Made by a program: the position numbers and the translations under genes. Shown here piece after piece: positions 1-11,259 of a stretch of 64,000 nt of DNA. The DNA is from Panopea generosa. Lineage: Eukaryota; Mollusca; Bivalvia; Adapedonta; Hiatellidae. Location: assembly GCA_029582155.1 (NCBI GenBank), contig CM055897.1, positions 18,961,535 to 19,025,534 of the forward strand, written 5' to 3'. Numbering within the stretch: the first letter of the stretch is position 1; each line of letters opens with the position of its first letter. The notes beneath the pieces were generated by a model. That model made no database searches. It was not told the origin of the DNA and saw only the letters and a list, made by a program, of their open reading frames with translations.

Positions 1-180
1 TTAACGCTAGCGTTAAATTGTGAAATTAAGACTTAACGTTGGAATTAAATTTTAACGACAGCGTAATTTAATTCCAGTGTTAAATTATTTTGAGCAACCT
101 TTTTTTAACGTAGCGTTAAATAACGCTACGTTAAGGAATTTGACGCGGCGTTAGCTTAACATAGCGTTAAAGTTAACTCT
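1..180. repeat. Cluster of inverted TTAACG repeats
   Basis: 1-16 is a perfect palindrome (ttaacgctagcgttaa). 105-118 and 121-134 are perfect 14-bp inverted arms (ttaacgtagcgtta, taacgctacgttaa) separated by two bases. Further taacg motifs fill the stretch. It may be the end of an element whose rest lies left of the window. Confidence 0.6.
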
Positions 181-187
181 TCTTTGA

Positions 188-500
188 ACAACCGTCCCCA
201 GGTTGCTTTTTCACAATTTCGATGGTTTGATGGCACCCCTTTATTTTTTACAATTCTGCCCATTTGTTGCAGTGTATCACTACGCATATTTAAACTGTTA
301 TAGCATCATCAAACAGTTCCCAATGTCACCCAAATTTTGCAGAAATCGTGAAATTGTTCCAATGTTCCCATATGCAAAAGGAAATATGACATTTTATGCA
401 TTTTTAGCAACAGAAATGCCCAACCGCTTTACACAGCTCTTATATTTTTAGCGTAATAATCTTCGTCATGTAGGGGAGGTAATTCCCCAGTGAGACCTTG
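188..500 (+). repeat. Interspersed repeat family R1, copy 1 (right part)
   Basis: Shares ggtttgatggcacccctt, attctgcccatttgttgcag, cagaaatcgtgaaattgttc and gggaggtaattccccagtga with 2580-2978. Open frames are unlike any protein I know. Probably a non-autonomous element. Confidence 0.75.
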
Positions 501-1580
501 ATGGGTAGAAATTGTCCTGTTATGTGACTGAAATTTTTGTCAAACAAACCTTTACCATTTTTAAATATAAAATACGCCTTTTGAATTCATCACGCAACTG
601 TTTTCAAATTCATGCACCAAAATAAGATGGCGGTCACATATGAATAAATCAGTTTCGAACGACTCGAAATCAGGAAAAACCGCCCAAAAATATTAGCCAT
701 TGTACCTCAATAAAAATAATTCTAGAAAAAGAAATACTTTAAAGATGTCCTTGTATTGTCTCCTATAGTTTATCTATCTGATATTCATTTTTTTGTATAT
801 GCATCATTACATAACTTAAGTTTAAAAATACATATCCATATATGGATAAATAGTTGTTTATGATTCAAATAATGCTCTGTTTTGTTGCAAAACTATTATT
901 TGACCTTTTTTATGTCTATAACAACAAATATTAATGTTTGAAGATACCCAGCAATAATTTATCACTGACACTAACCATGCTTTCTTTTTCAATACATGAA
1001 TGAATAACATACATGTGTGCATGCATTAGGTTCATTATGAACTATGAATATATCCCTTATTAATTGAGGTATCCATTAGGCATATATTATGAGACATAAT
1101 ACGGATATAGTATATTTGGCTGGACCGATAAGCACATTGCGAAAAGACGGTTTGCTAAAGCGCATCTCTTTATGACAAATTAGTTTGAAATAAATATATC
1201 AAAGAATATCGCTATAAGAAATACTTGTCGCGAGATGACTCGTTACTTTACAGATTTTCCAAAACTGTCATCAAAAATGGGCCATTAAATTAGAATTGTT
1301 GCAATAATTATATAAAAATGAGAAATTGTCGTATTGGTGAATGCTATACTGTTGAATGTGAAGAAAAATAATTTACACATTCAATATCAAATGGTGCAAA
1401 AACATCATCTTCAATGAGAAAAATCTATGTTCTATAGCAAGCATCCTGTATTTTTATTTGGAAAAAAAGTAAGAAGAACAACCGAATGAAATCATATGAT
1501 GGTACAAAATTTTCAAGCACAGGTTAACTAAACGCTGAGAAATTATTACGCGAAATTGTTTCGCATCTTTTCAAAGATGT
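500..1580. other. AT-rich intergenic DNA
   Basis: No open frame, splice pair or repeat family recognised. Confidence 0.5.
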
Positions 1581-1597
1581 TGCATTTTACCATTTAC

Positions 1598-1712
1598 CTG
1601 AATCTCCAAGAGTAGGTAGATACTGTGTATTAGCCAGACCCAGCCGCATAAATACCAACAATGAGGAGAAAAAAGTGACAGTAAAATAAATGCCAGTCAT
1701 ACGCCATACCAT
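1598..1712 (-). CDS. Possible first coding exon of a DRAM/FRAG1-type multi-pass membrane protein
   Basis: On the minus strand, ATG at 1712 opens MVWRMTGIYFTV, a hydrophobic segment FFSSLLVFM, then NTQYLPTLGDSG, ending at donor gattcag|gtaaatg. DRAM/FRAG1/PGAP2-type proteins begin with a membrane segment followed by a short loop ending in a PYISDTG-like motif, often near an exon border. LPTLGDSG resembles that. An acceptor-like caacag at 1766 would extend the exon upstream to 1765. The next exon would lie left of 1598 and was not found. A second minus frame (1630-1830) is also open but lacks a family motif. Tentative. Confidence 0.3.
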
Positions 1713-1799
1713 TAAAATGAAACGCGACAGTTTGGCGGTCGGTATATCGAAAACTGGATACAGAGCTGTTGATAACAAATATCAATGACAACATAATGG

Positions 1800-2575
1800 A
1801 ACTGGAAATTTCTAAATAATTCATTATCAATATAATATTAATTGATAAACAGCGGCATTAAACCAATAATGCTCATACGCGACCAACCGTATTGTCAAAA
1901 AGCATGCGCTAAAGAGTGGCAACAGTATCGCGACAAATGTTACCATTTTTATGTGGGTGGAGTATGAATTTTACATAAATAATGAGTTTCTAACACAAAA
2001 AAAGGGTTTAACTTACATGAATCATGAAATCTGGATGCAGCTAATGCTCTAGACATGCTTTTGTTGTGATATATTAGCATCACTGTCTCTTTCTGTGACT
2101 TTTAAGTGTTTTTAAGTGCAATTTTCTATTTATTTTAGCCAGGATTTTGAGACAGATGGCTAAAATCAAGTCTTATCATGTGATGCAGCAAAGCATATTT
2201 GCAAACATGATCATTTCCTTTTCAGTTACATAGATGATCTCACTTTGTGTTCTTTGCTTGAAGTGAATAAATCCTGATTCCAACATTTCCATGACAAATT
2301 TTCTTTCAGATTTTCAATCTCATTGCCCTTTTTGCTCAACTTTTTTAGCTTCAAGTTTGGTTTTGCCTGTGTGACAGCTTCTCTATTTCATTCAAAGTCA
2401 TCAATTTTTCACAAAAATACATTTTTTTTCCATTAAGAGGTTTCAAATACAGTATTTCCCATAGAAAGTGACATATTTTGAAAAAGAAAATAAATCTGAA
2501 TCACAAAGAAGCAGTCTATCGAAAATGGTTCTTGAACGTCTCACACACCAATTAATTTAGTACTGTTCTACATAT
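1800..2575. other. AT-rich intergenic DNA
   Basis: Nothing recognised. If the 1598-1712 exon is real, its promoter or 5' UTR would be here, but no TATA or CpG cluster stands out. Confidence 0.4.
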
Positions 2576-2579
2576 AGAG

Positions 2580-2978
2580 ACATACACTTCTGGAACAATG
2601 GATACATTACCAATGGTTCTAAAAGTGCCTTGTTCCCATAGATAGTCCTCTGTTGGTCCAAATATGCAGAAAAAAAACATGGGGTTGTTCACAATATCGA
2701 TGGTTCGATGGCACCCCTTCATTTTTTGACAATTCTGCCCATTTGTTGCAGTGCATCACTACGAATCTTTAAACTGTTAAAGCATTATCAAACAGTTCCA
2801 AATGTCACCCAAACTTTGCAGAAATCGTGTAATTGGTCCAATGTTCCCATATGCACAAAGAAATATGACATTTTATGCATTTTTAACAAAAAAATGCCCA
2901 ACCGCTTAACACAGCTCTAATTTCTTTGGCGTAATAATCTTCATCATGTAAGGGAGGTAATTCCCCAGTGACACTTAT
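2580..2978 (+). repeat. Interspersed repeat family R1, copy 2
   Basis: The longest copy. It begins near cttctggaacaatggataca, shared with 46130, passes ggttcgatggcaccccttca and ends at gggaggtaattccccagtga. About 90 percent similar by eye to copy 1. Confidence 0.75.
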
Positions 2979-2999
2979 AACGACGCATGCTATATGATA

Positions 3000-3990
3000 T
3001 GCATTTTTACAAAATACCAAAGTGTATGTGGTATTTTACTATATAACATTTATTTTGTTTCTGTTATTATTTATTTTATATATATTTTATATTATGTATT
3101 TGATATTTACCTTATACTTATATTAATACGTTTATTCATCATAAGTTATTTTTTTTTTTTTGCTTTTTTATAATTATATATGAGGTATTTTTACAAAATA
3201 TCAGCATTAAAATGTGCCTTGTCATATATACTGACAAATATTAATGTGATATTTTACCATATACGGACACTATCTTTTTTTTCATACCAAAATTTCATAT
3301 GCTTGATATATAACCATTTGCTGACAGTTTTATATATAAGATAAGTTTACCATATACCAATAATAAAGCGTTTTTTCACCATAAAGCGACATTAATATAA
3401 ATATAGTTTGTTGTTATAATTATTTTATTAATATGGTTTAAAGCCATATATCAACCGTTATTTATGTGATATTTTAATATATATCGACATTATTATTATT
3501 TCTATTATGTGGTATAAAACCATATACCAACCAATATTAATGCAGTAAAATACCATATACAGCGATTACTTTGTTTTTCTTTTGTTTGTTTTTTGGTGTG
3601 GTATTAATCCATATACCAAACATGTTAATACATAAACTGACATTATTTTTATGTAGTATAAATCCATATACTATCTAATACCAATCCATTATAAAACCAT
3701 ATACTGTCCAATATTAATGCAGTAAAATAACACCGACTTTATTTATATATAACGTTTTTTAAAAACTAAAACCATATAACAACCGGTATTAATGAGGTAT
3801 AAAACCATATGCCGACATTTCCATGTCGATCGGATGTCACTCAGAAAACAACACTTAGTAATGGTTTTACCCAGGAAGCGGACCAGAGAATTGCTCATAT
3901 GAAGCACTGAACTTTGACACTGTTAGGGCTAAACTAAGTATAAATTAATGCGGTGTATCACCATATACCAGCACACATATTTGAACTAAA
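3000..3990 (+). repeat. Degenerate tandem repeat of about 50-60 bp
   Basis: A run of variants of aatattaatgtggtataaaa followed by ccatataccgacatt. Units are strongly diverged and differ in length. No protein signal. Confidence 0.55.
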
Positions 3991-4398
3991 ACCGGTCCTG
4001 GACATGCACATGAGGATCGCTGTGAATTCATCACACACAATGCAAAATACACCCTGACTGCATTTGGTGTACTTGAAACCCTTGCTCACACGAAATAACA
4101 ATATTGAATCACGTATCACAACGTGCAGACTACAGAACCGACTACTAACTATATGCTATTTCATTTACACCGATTAACATCACACGATACATTTGGGGGA
4201 CCATGCAGTATATACCATTACTAAAAAGCAACCAAGGTAAAATCTGCTCAGCGTTAGTCAGATGTTAGTGGAAAGAGAAGCAGTCAGTTAGTGAAACCTG
4301 CTATCGGCTTTGATTAACCGTGCACACAGTCACAGTACGTGCCTTTATGCCTTAATATATATATCTTAAGAATCAATGTTTTTTGCGCTCATTAGTAT

Positions 4399-4480
4399 GA
4401 TATGAATTCTATCCTAAGACAAGGTTGCTTCTTATCTCCAGTGTTTAATTTATATTTATCACATTATTTATTGTACAGGG
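4399..4480 (+). pseudogene. Possible tiny LINE reverse-transcriptase fragment
   Basis: One frame reads ILRQGCFLSPVFNLYLSHY, very like the RT block G-x-RQGCxLSPxLFNLYL. About 20 residues match. Nothing else of RT was seen on either side. Confidence 0.35.
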
Positions 4481-4599
4481 GTGTAACAAACCAAGACATA
4501 TTTTTTTATATTAACCTATTGCAATATCACTACCGAATCCTTGTTCGGGGTTTTCCGTATAACTCGAAACGTGTACGTACAATGCTGAAGTGATTTCCA

Positions 4600-5850
4600 A
4601 CTTGCCCGAACTTATAAATGACGTCGATATGGTACGATAATATGACGTTATTTTCAGACGTTACGTCATACGACGACTGACAGAAACTAATATACGCGAG
4701 TTGCCTCAGTCTTTATAGTGGTGATATGAACATGAATGTTAAATATACTAATTTACTGAATTATGTGACAAAAAGAATCCGATCTTTGTGACTGTTTTTT
4801 TTTAATATATTCATTAAAATTTTACAAAATTGATATGACGCTCGGCGGCGCCTGGCATAATAAATTTTAGTCAATTCAATAATGCATAAGCACTCATATA
4901 AGATCGTCTATGTAAATGATCTAGGGTTACGCAAAGTCTCTCTAGGGAAAGGTGTTCATATTGATGATTATGTCATATAACAATATATTTTATTGCTTAA
5001 AATGAAGTAAAATTGCAACATATGCTTCATGGACTCACCAGTTTGTGCAATCATGTCTATTGATGAATAGTGGTGTTCATTTTTGACCAGTTTCCGTGAA
5101 AAGATCAGTGTTTATATTATGGTTTGTATGATATACATTATTATATGATAAGCATGAAGGATTGTATATCTGGGAATAACAGGCCAATCATTTTAATTAT
5201 GATACAAAAGCTGTTAATACTCATGGTAATCCTCGTGTAAATATGAAATTAAAGGTGGAATAACTTATGATGTATATGCAATATTGTAGGAATCCTTAAT
5301 ATGGAACGTCATATCATATTGAGCTGCTGTATGGGGTGTTAGGTGTGATTCTTGCATTAATGCAATCCAAAACAGGTCTATTTTAACTTGGTACTTGAAA
5401 GAATTCTCCCTCAGCTGCTGTATCAGGCGGTTGGGGCTGGGTTCCATATTTAATTAAACAATGGAAGTGTATATGCATGGGCACATATAAAATATAACAG
5501 AGGTTGTAAAAACTGTTGTATTTTTTTTCAGTGTTAATAGTATTGGTCTTCTTATTCGAGTCCAATTTCAAATGCAATAAGAATGAAGCTGTTTGCACAA
5601 TTACGTTTTTATACTCTGTATTCAGTGTTTATATAAATATGTATGTGAATAAAAAAAAATGTTCACACGGACCACAATACAGGAAAAGTTGACACATGAA
5701 ATAATTTTGGTGACTGACGATTTAGTAGCTATTTTTAATATATAGAGTACTGATCTTAAGTACGATGCAGTTATACGATCTTCTACTATCCGATTAGTTC
5801 AGGTTTTGCCATAACATCATTTAAAAACACGAACGCGTCAAATTACAATG
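4600..5850. other. AT-rich DNA without recognised features
   Basis: Short open frames on the minus strand (5265-5598) have no motif and AT-driven composition. Confidence 0.5.
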
Positions 5851-5859
5851 ATTTAATAC

Positions 5860-5990
5860 CCAGTTTTATAACTTTCGGAGCCTTCCCAAAATATTAAGAT
5901 GACACCACCAAACAATACGTGTAATATAATCACGGTTTAAGCTATTATTGTGTAGCCCCTGCAAATGATACCCTTGGCTAAAAACATAGC
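5860..5990 (+). repeat. Diverged repeat shared with 7060-7200
   Basis: Shared features are cttcccaaaatattaag against gttcccaaaatagtaag, agctattattg, and tgcaaatgataccc against tgccaatgataca. Old and low-copy here. Confidence 0.4.
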
Positions 5991-7059
5991 TTTCATTTCA
6001 ATGCACTGATAGCGAGCGAATACAAACGAATGTGCGGCGAACCGTACATTTGCAAGTATGCAAGCTCCAATGGAAACACATAGGATTTGAAAACAAACCA
6101 AAAATTAACAATATACAGGAAAATCGGAAATGACAACTCTCTGTTACCATGGGCGATTAGGATATACAGGCTGCTCTTAGTTCGATTACATAAAAATATA
6201 AGAATTCTTACGAAATCTTGTTTTATGCACTTTTTTTTATTTTGAATCATCAATATTATTTCTAAAGCTCTGCTGATATTCATATATAATACATAAAAAA
6301 ATATTATAATATAAAACACAATATACCACTTTAAATAAAAACAAAATGTACACAAAGAATAAATATTTTCGTGCCGCCGATAAATAACAATAATAACAAA
6401 AAATAATCGCAGCGTCTCGGAAATGTCCTGGTTTTAGTATCTAAAACCCGTTGTTTTTAGTATTTAAAAACTGACAGGTCTAACTGGCACGTGGTGTGTA
6501 TTGATTGTGGTGTGTTATTGTACTAATTTCAATCATATTGCACTGTCCTTTGCATATTCAATAAGAAAACATCGAAAAATAATATAAAAATGGCTATTTA
6601 GATCAAGGAATTATATACAAGTCCTTGTTTAAGTGTAGAATTTTACTATTGGCGATTTTTAGCCGGTTTTGTTTTTTTGATAAATCGACAGGCAATTTAA
6701 AGTACTTAATTTTCAAATGACCATGGTTTTAATACATTGTCACAAAGAGTATGATATGCCGAACCCACATCATTGAAAATAATAACAAAAACAAGAAGAT
6801 ATAATTGTTTATTTTGCTCGAAGGATATTTTCTTCTTCGCAGTGGTTTTATTGATGTGGTGTATTTTCAGCATGTAGTAAGAATCAGTTGGTGATTATCT
6901 CACATTATGTATTGTATTTATATAATGTGAATATCTACCTGCTCGCCATTTAGGTTTTACCCTATTCATATTATGTCATGCTTATATTGTGGTTAAAGTC
7001 ATATCATTAAAGTTTGTAAAATTACCACGGTATATCGTGGACGTTCTTATTGTTTCCAC

Positions 7060-7200
7060 GTTAGAAGAATTTACAATTCCATACTTTTGGAGTGTTCCCA
7101 AAATAGTAAGAAATAACAGACAGCACAAAAATAACTTTAATATAGTTAGTTATCATAGCTATTATTGGTAACCTCTGCCAATGATACAAATGCTTGCCAG
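7060..7200 (+). repeat. Diverged repeat shared with 5860-5990
   Basis: Counterpart of 5860-5990 in the same orientation, ending just upstream of a SINE. Confidence 0.4.
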
Positions 7201-7279
7201 TTGAAGTAGGCATTAAATAAGTGAATTCAACTTAACTGTTTTTTTAAATGACACGTAAACGCCAATCAGCAATCTGAAA

Positions 7280-7500
7280 TCGTCGTATTTGCCTTCGGCC
7301 ACTTACACATGCCAACCGAGGTCGTAGCTTCGAGTCAAGCTCCGTCCAGATAGATGTGAGAAAATTCGCCAGTTCTTAAGAAAATGACGGTGGTTCAACG
7401 CAGATTTATTCTGACGTTTTTCTCCAATGGTAACGATGGATATGCCATATATAACCTATCATGTGTTGAAAATGGTGTTAAACCTCAGTAAAATGTTTCC
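7280..7500 (+). mobile_element. tRNA-derived mollusc-type SINE
   Basis: A B-box-like cgtagcttcgagtcaagctc is followed by a central domain shared with 9720-9925 and 49678-49900: cgccagttcttaagaaaatg, acggtggttc, and the end gtgttgaaaatggtgttaaa. The 3' block ending in 'gtgttgaaa..ggtgttaaac' is typical of mollusc SINEs. Confidence 0.65.
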
Positions 7501-8099
7501 AACAGTTAAAAACATTACGCTGAGTGCCGTTCGTCCGCCCGTTCATTCGTTCGTTTGTTCGTTAGTCCGTTATTACGTTATATTATTCGTTCTTGCACAT
7601 TTCACTCGCTCACTCACTCTCTCATTCATGCATTCATTAATTTATTCATTTTTGTTCCATTTTCTACATAAATTGAGCCATCAGTATAATGTAGGTTTAT
7701 CCGTACAATAATTACACATTTTAGATATATGTCAATTCAAGCAGTCATTCATTTATTTCAGACATGTGTGAACTGACGAATAGTACGAATGGTGTGTAAG
7801 TCGAATATCGGCCTTGCACATCTGCCTTCCTGCGTAGTAAGCGTATAAATATTTCTTAATACAGATGCCTATATATATTGACCTCGTTATGGAAAAATGA
7901 TATGTATTTAAATATTCCAAAAAGGGATTTTTCTGATTTGAGCTACTCGCCTAGGTTAGACTACAATAGATTCCTCGTTTAAAACTTAAACATATATTTG
8001 TGACGTATTAGACGAGTCACGTGATTTCATGTTGATTTCAGTTTGATCCGTTATACAGTTGCACACATAGTAAACAATTTGTAAATCTAGTACATATCC

Positions 8100-8220
8100 T
8101 ATGTGGATGAAATATCTTTCTCAATGACACCACTGAGGAATCGAACCCACGACCTACCAAAAGTTGACCCGCTGATCTCTCAACACGCTTCACATATGAC
8201 CTTGAATAACCTGAATTGTA
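8100..8220 (-). mobile_element. SINE head or tRNA-like fossil
   Basis: The minus strand reads taggtcgtgggttcgattcc, a near-consensus pol III B-box, with an A-box-like region about 45 bases upstream. No tRNA cloverleaf could be drawn, so I call it SINE-derived rather than a tRNA gene. Confidence 0.45.
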
Positions 8221-9009
8221 GTTGCGGCACTCTGTCAGTTATGTAATTAAAAACAAAAATACAATTTGTTTAAAATGACAATGGAGAAAAATAATAAACT
8301 CAATTTGATACTGACTTCGTGTTGAATTTAAAATCTTTCGTAAATTATGAAATAATTCTAATTCATTTCAAAGCCAAAACAGGTTTTACTAAGGATTTTG
8401 ATTTATACTCATTAGATTGATGGTTTTTTTAGGAGGGTGTTTTAAATAAATCTCAATGGCACATATTCAGTGATACTAGTTAATGGAATTACAGATGAAG
8501 ATGCACATATTAAATTTGTATCTTAAACTAATGTAGCAGAGTTTTTTTATGACAGCAGACACGTTTTGACACTTTATCTGCACCTTAACATGGTTAATCT
8601 GATAACGTTTGGTTTAATGTTTTAAAATGCCAGTTTTGCACGTATGTCATCCGGATAAACTGCGCGACATAGCAGTAGATTACCCTGGGAAGATAAGTCG
8701 ATTCGGCAAACCTTGCCTGCTGTCCCATATCTCATCCGGACATCCAGCTGTACATACACTCTTGTTTCATACTCGAATGTGATTATCATTTGGTATTGCT
8801 TTATTGGATATGTATTGTTTTTGTTTAATATTTTAACTTCCTCTTGTTGATAACATTGGAATAGGGCGTGTGTCTTTTTTGTGTGTTTACTTTAAATAAC
8901 ATTCCTATTGAAAGACGCGATTTCGACACAACAAAACAATGCAACACTATTTTTTTAATGGTGTTTAACAACATTTCGATACATAGAAGGTTATGTTCTC
9001 ATATATGGC

Positions 9010-9130
9010 ATGTTTATTTTTACTGGCGGTGGAAGTAAAACCACCATCCTACAACAAGAAACGTGTAAATTTCTCACGTAAATATTTGGACTCGAACCAA
9101 CGAACTCCGGCGGTGGTCGTTAAATGAAAT
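9010..9130 (-). mobile_element. SINE fragment
   Basis: The minus strand reads cgttggttcgagtccaaata (B-box), then gtgagaaatttacacgtttc, aggatggtggttttac and tccaccgccagtaaaa. It is a diverged, truncated relative of the SINE at 9720-9925. Confidence 0.5.
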
Positions 9131-9719
9131 AATACTAATCTATTTACACTACTATTTAATCACAAATATCTGCATTTGTGCTATTGAAAGTTTACCTTCA
9201 TTATCATATTATGTCCAATTGCTTATTATCATGTGATATTGCATATTACTTCTATTTATTGGCAGTGACCTATGAGTTCACTGGGTCAGGTGCTCTACTA
9301 TTTATCATTGTGTAATGCATATATTTTTGTACTATCATGAGCATGTCGCTGTAGTAAACTATTGACTCATGTACTATCTATTCAGCACATAAACCATTCA
9401 GAAAAAAAGCGTTCTTTATTTTATTTTACTTTTGGCGTTTATTAAATGATATACCAGAAATATTTTCTTGAAAAGGCAAACTGTTCTGCCGAGGTTAATG
9501 TACAGTTCTAGCTTTTGTGTGGTGTTCTAACGTTTATATCTAATTTAGAACGACGTTGTATTGTCAATAAGGATATATTACATTGGTGTAAATATACAGA
9601 ATATGTTGAGGCTCTAGCGAACGCTGGCCTTGCAAAGATAATTGTATCCCTCCATGGTTAGGTGTAGGTCATCCTGAGACTAGCAAAACATAATATATAT
9701 TTAATAAAACTGTTTATTT

Positions 9720-9925
9720 AAATAATTTAACATGTATATGGCAAATCCAGTTTTATTAGAGGAGAAGACATCAGTCTGAATCGGAGTAGAGCCACCGTCT
9801 TTTCGCAAGTAATTGGCAAACTTACTAATATATATTCTGGAGTGAGCGGGACTCGAACCTACGACCTTAGTGGTGAGAGGTAAATAATATTGAGACTTAG
9901 AACACTTGGCCATGGGGAACCAAAT
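9720..9925 (-). mobile_element. tRNA-derived mollusc-type SINE
   Basis: The minus strand reads ccatggccaagtgttctaag (A-box region), gtcgtaggttcgagtcccgc (good B-box), then gccaattacttgcgaaaaga, cggtggctctactccg and cctctaataaaactgg. Same family as 49678-49900. Confidence 0.75.
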
Positions 9926-10354
9926 CCAAACGGAAACGTCCGTGTTGCACGTGTTACATTACACATACTATTTTGTTTAAAAAATAATATAGTCACATAA
10001 GTATACGAGTATGTATTAAGCATATTTTAACAATGAAGTCATATATTTATCCCTACCTAATAATGGGTGAATCCTTTGTTAATAACCGCAACTGAATAAC
10101 GGTAACATGTTATCACTAACAGTCATTCCAATATTTTATTTGAAATGAAGATTTGAAGAAAACAACACTTTAAAATGGACTAAATTATTTCTAGCATCAC
10201 AGGCGAATAAAGAAACTGTTCATGCTTGCATCGTTTCTTTTATTAATAACTGGATAATAAACCGCCATACGTTGTTGTTTATGTTTAGATTGTATATACC
10301 TCGTTTATTCTATTTTAAAGACTTTTATCAGTTGAATGAAGAATGTGTCTGTCA

Positions 10355-10450
10355 ATATAATACTCAGCCACAGCCTTTTTATACAAAGTGAATAGTTTGT
10401 TTGGGCTCGAATCAACCCACCGCCACTAAGTTGGTTACTTGAGTTGAGGT
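10355..10450 (-). mobile_element. SINE head fragment
   Basis: The minus strand reads cttagtggcggtgggttgat then tcgagcccaaacaaac, a degenerate B-box, followed by SINE-like sequence. Short and diverged. Confidence 0.35.
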
Positions 10451-11163
10451 TTTGTGATAAGTAACTTGTAGCCTCATCACATAGTTCACGAAACTACACT
10501 ATACCTTAATAGTAAGAAACATACACAAGCATGTTCGCAAGCACTCACGCACGCACAAACACGCACATACACACATGCACGAACTTTCAAATGTGCACAC
10601 GCATAAGCACACACACGGGAAGCTATTTTATATGTGTCTAACGAACATGAGCGTGACAGAAAATGTTGATATGTTGTGATAACGGCTTTCTTTATCTTAT
10701 ATCTTACATTGTACTAGATATTTTATGTCGTCTGGGTATACTCTATACAAATATAACACGCAATCATTTTATCTTCCATTTAGTTCGATTTAATTAAAAG
10801 TGGGTGCAAACGAGTATGATAATATGCCACGACTATTTACTGGGTCATCACTTTCTCTGTTGTAGAGACTGATATAAATAATAAATCGAAGGCAATGCCT
10901 TGAAAACTGCAAGATGTTTAGCAGGGACACGAGCCTTGATGATCTGTCGTAATTTATGACAAAACCACTATTTTTGAAAAAAAACTCTGTCGGTCACAAA
11001 AGCTGTAATGCATAAGATATGTGCCAGATATGTGTTAACACTAACATACAATGTATGTCTAAGACGAAGGTGTTAGCTTGATGAAATCAAATTACAATTG
11101 CTACGAATAAACTATACCTAATAAAATCCTATCTAACGTTTCTTTTATTTGTTTGTGTTCCAG

Positions 11164-11251
11164 GAACATTTGAACTTGCTATAGAAGACAATGCTAAGAG
11201 GCAAAACCATGGTTATCAATGTGTTATTGGTTATATAAGCCATCGAACAAG
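11164..11251 (+). CDS. Possible coding exon, unidentified
   Basis: Flanked by tttgtttgtgttccag and acaag|gtaaag, both good splice sites. Only one frame is open; it reads TFELAIEDNAKRQNHGYQC and on to SHRTR. Its end phase does not fit the exon at 16218, so either an exon between them is missed or they are unrelated. Weak call. Confidence 0.3.
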
Positions 11252-11259
11252 GTAAAGTA

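Noticed and set aside
5993-6355. A 120-codon minus-strand frame with hydrophobic stretches
   Set aside because: AT-rich chance frame rich in I, F, Y and K; no motif, splice partner or start context.
9720-9925. A functional tRNA gene
   Set aside because: A and B boxes are present but no cloverleaf or terminator fits, and the following SINE body is shared with other copies.
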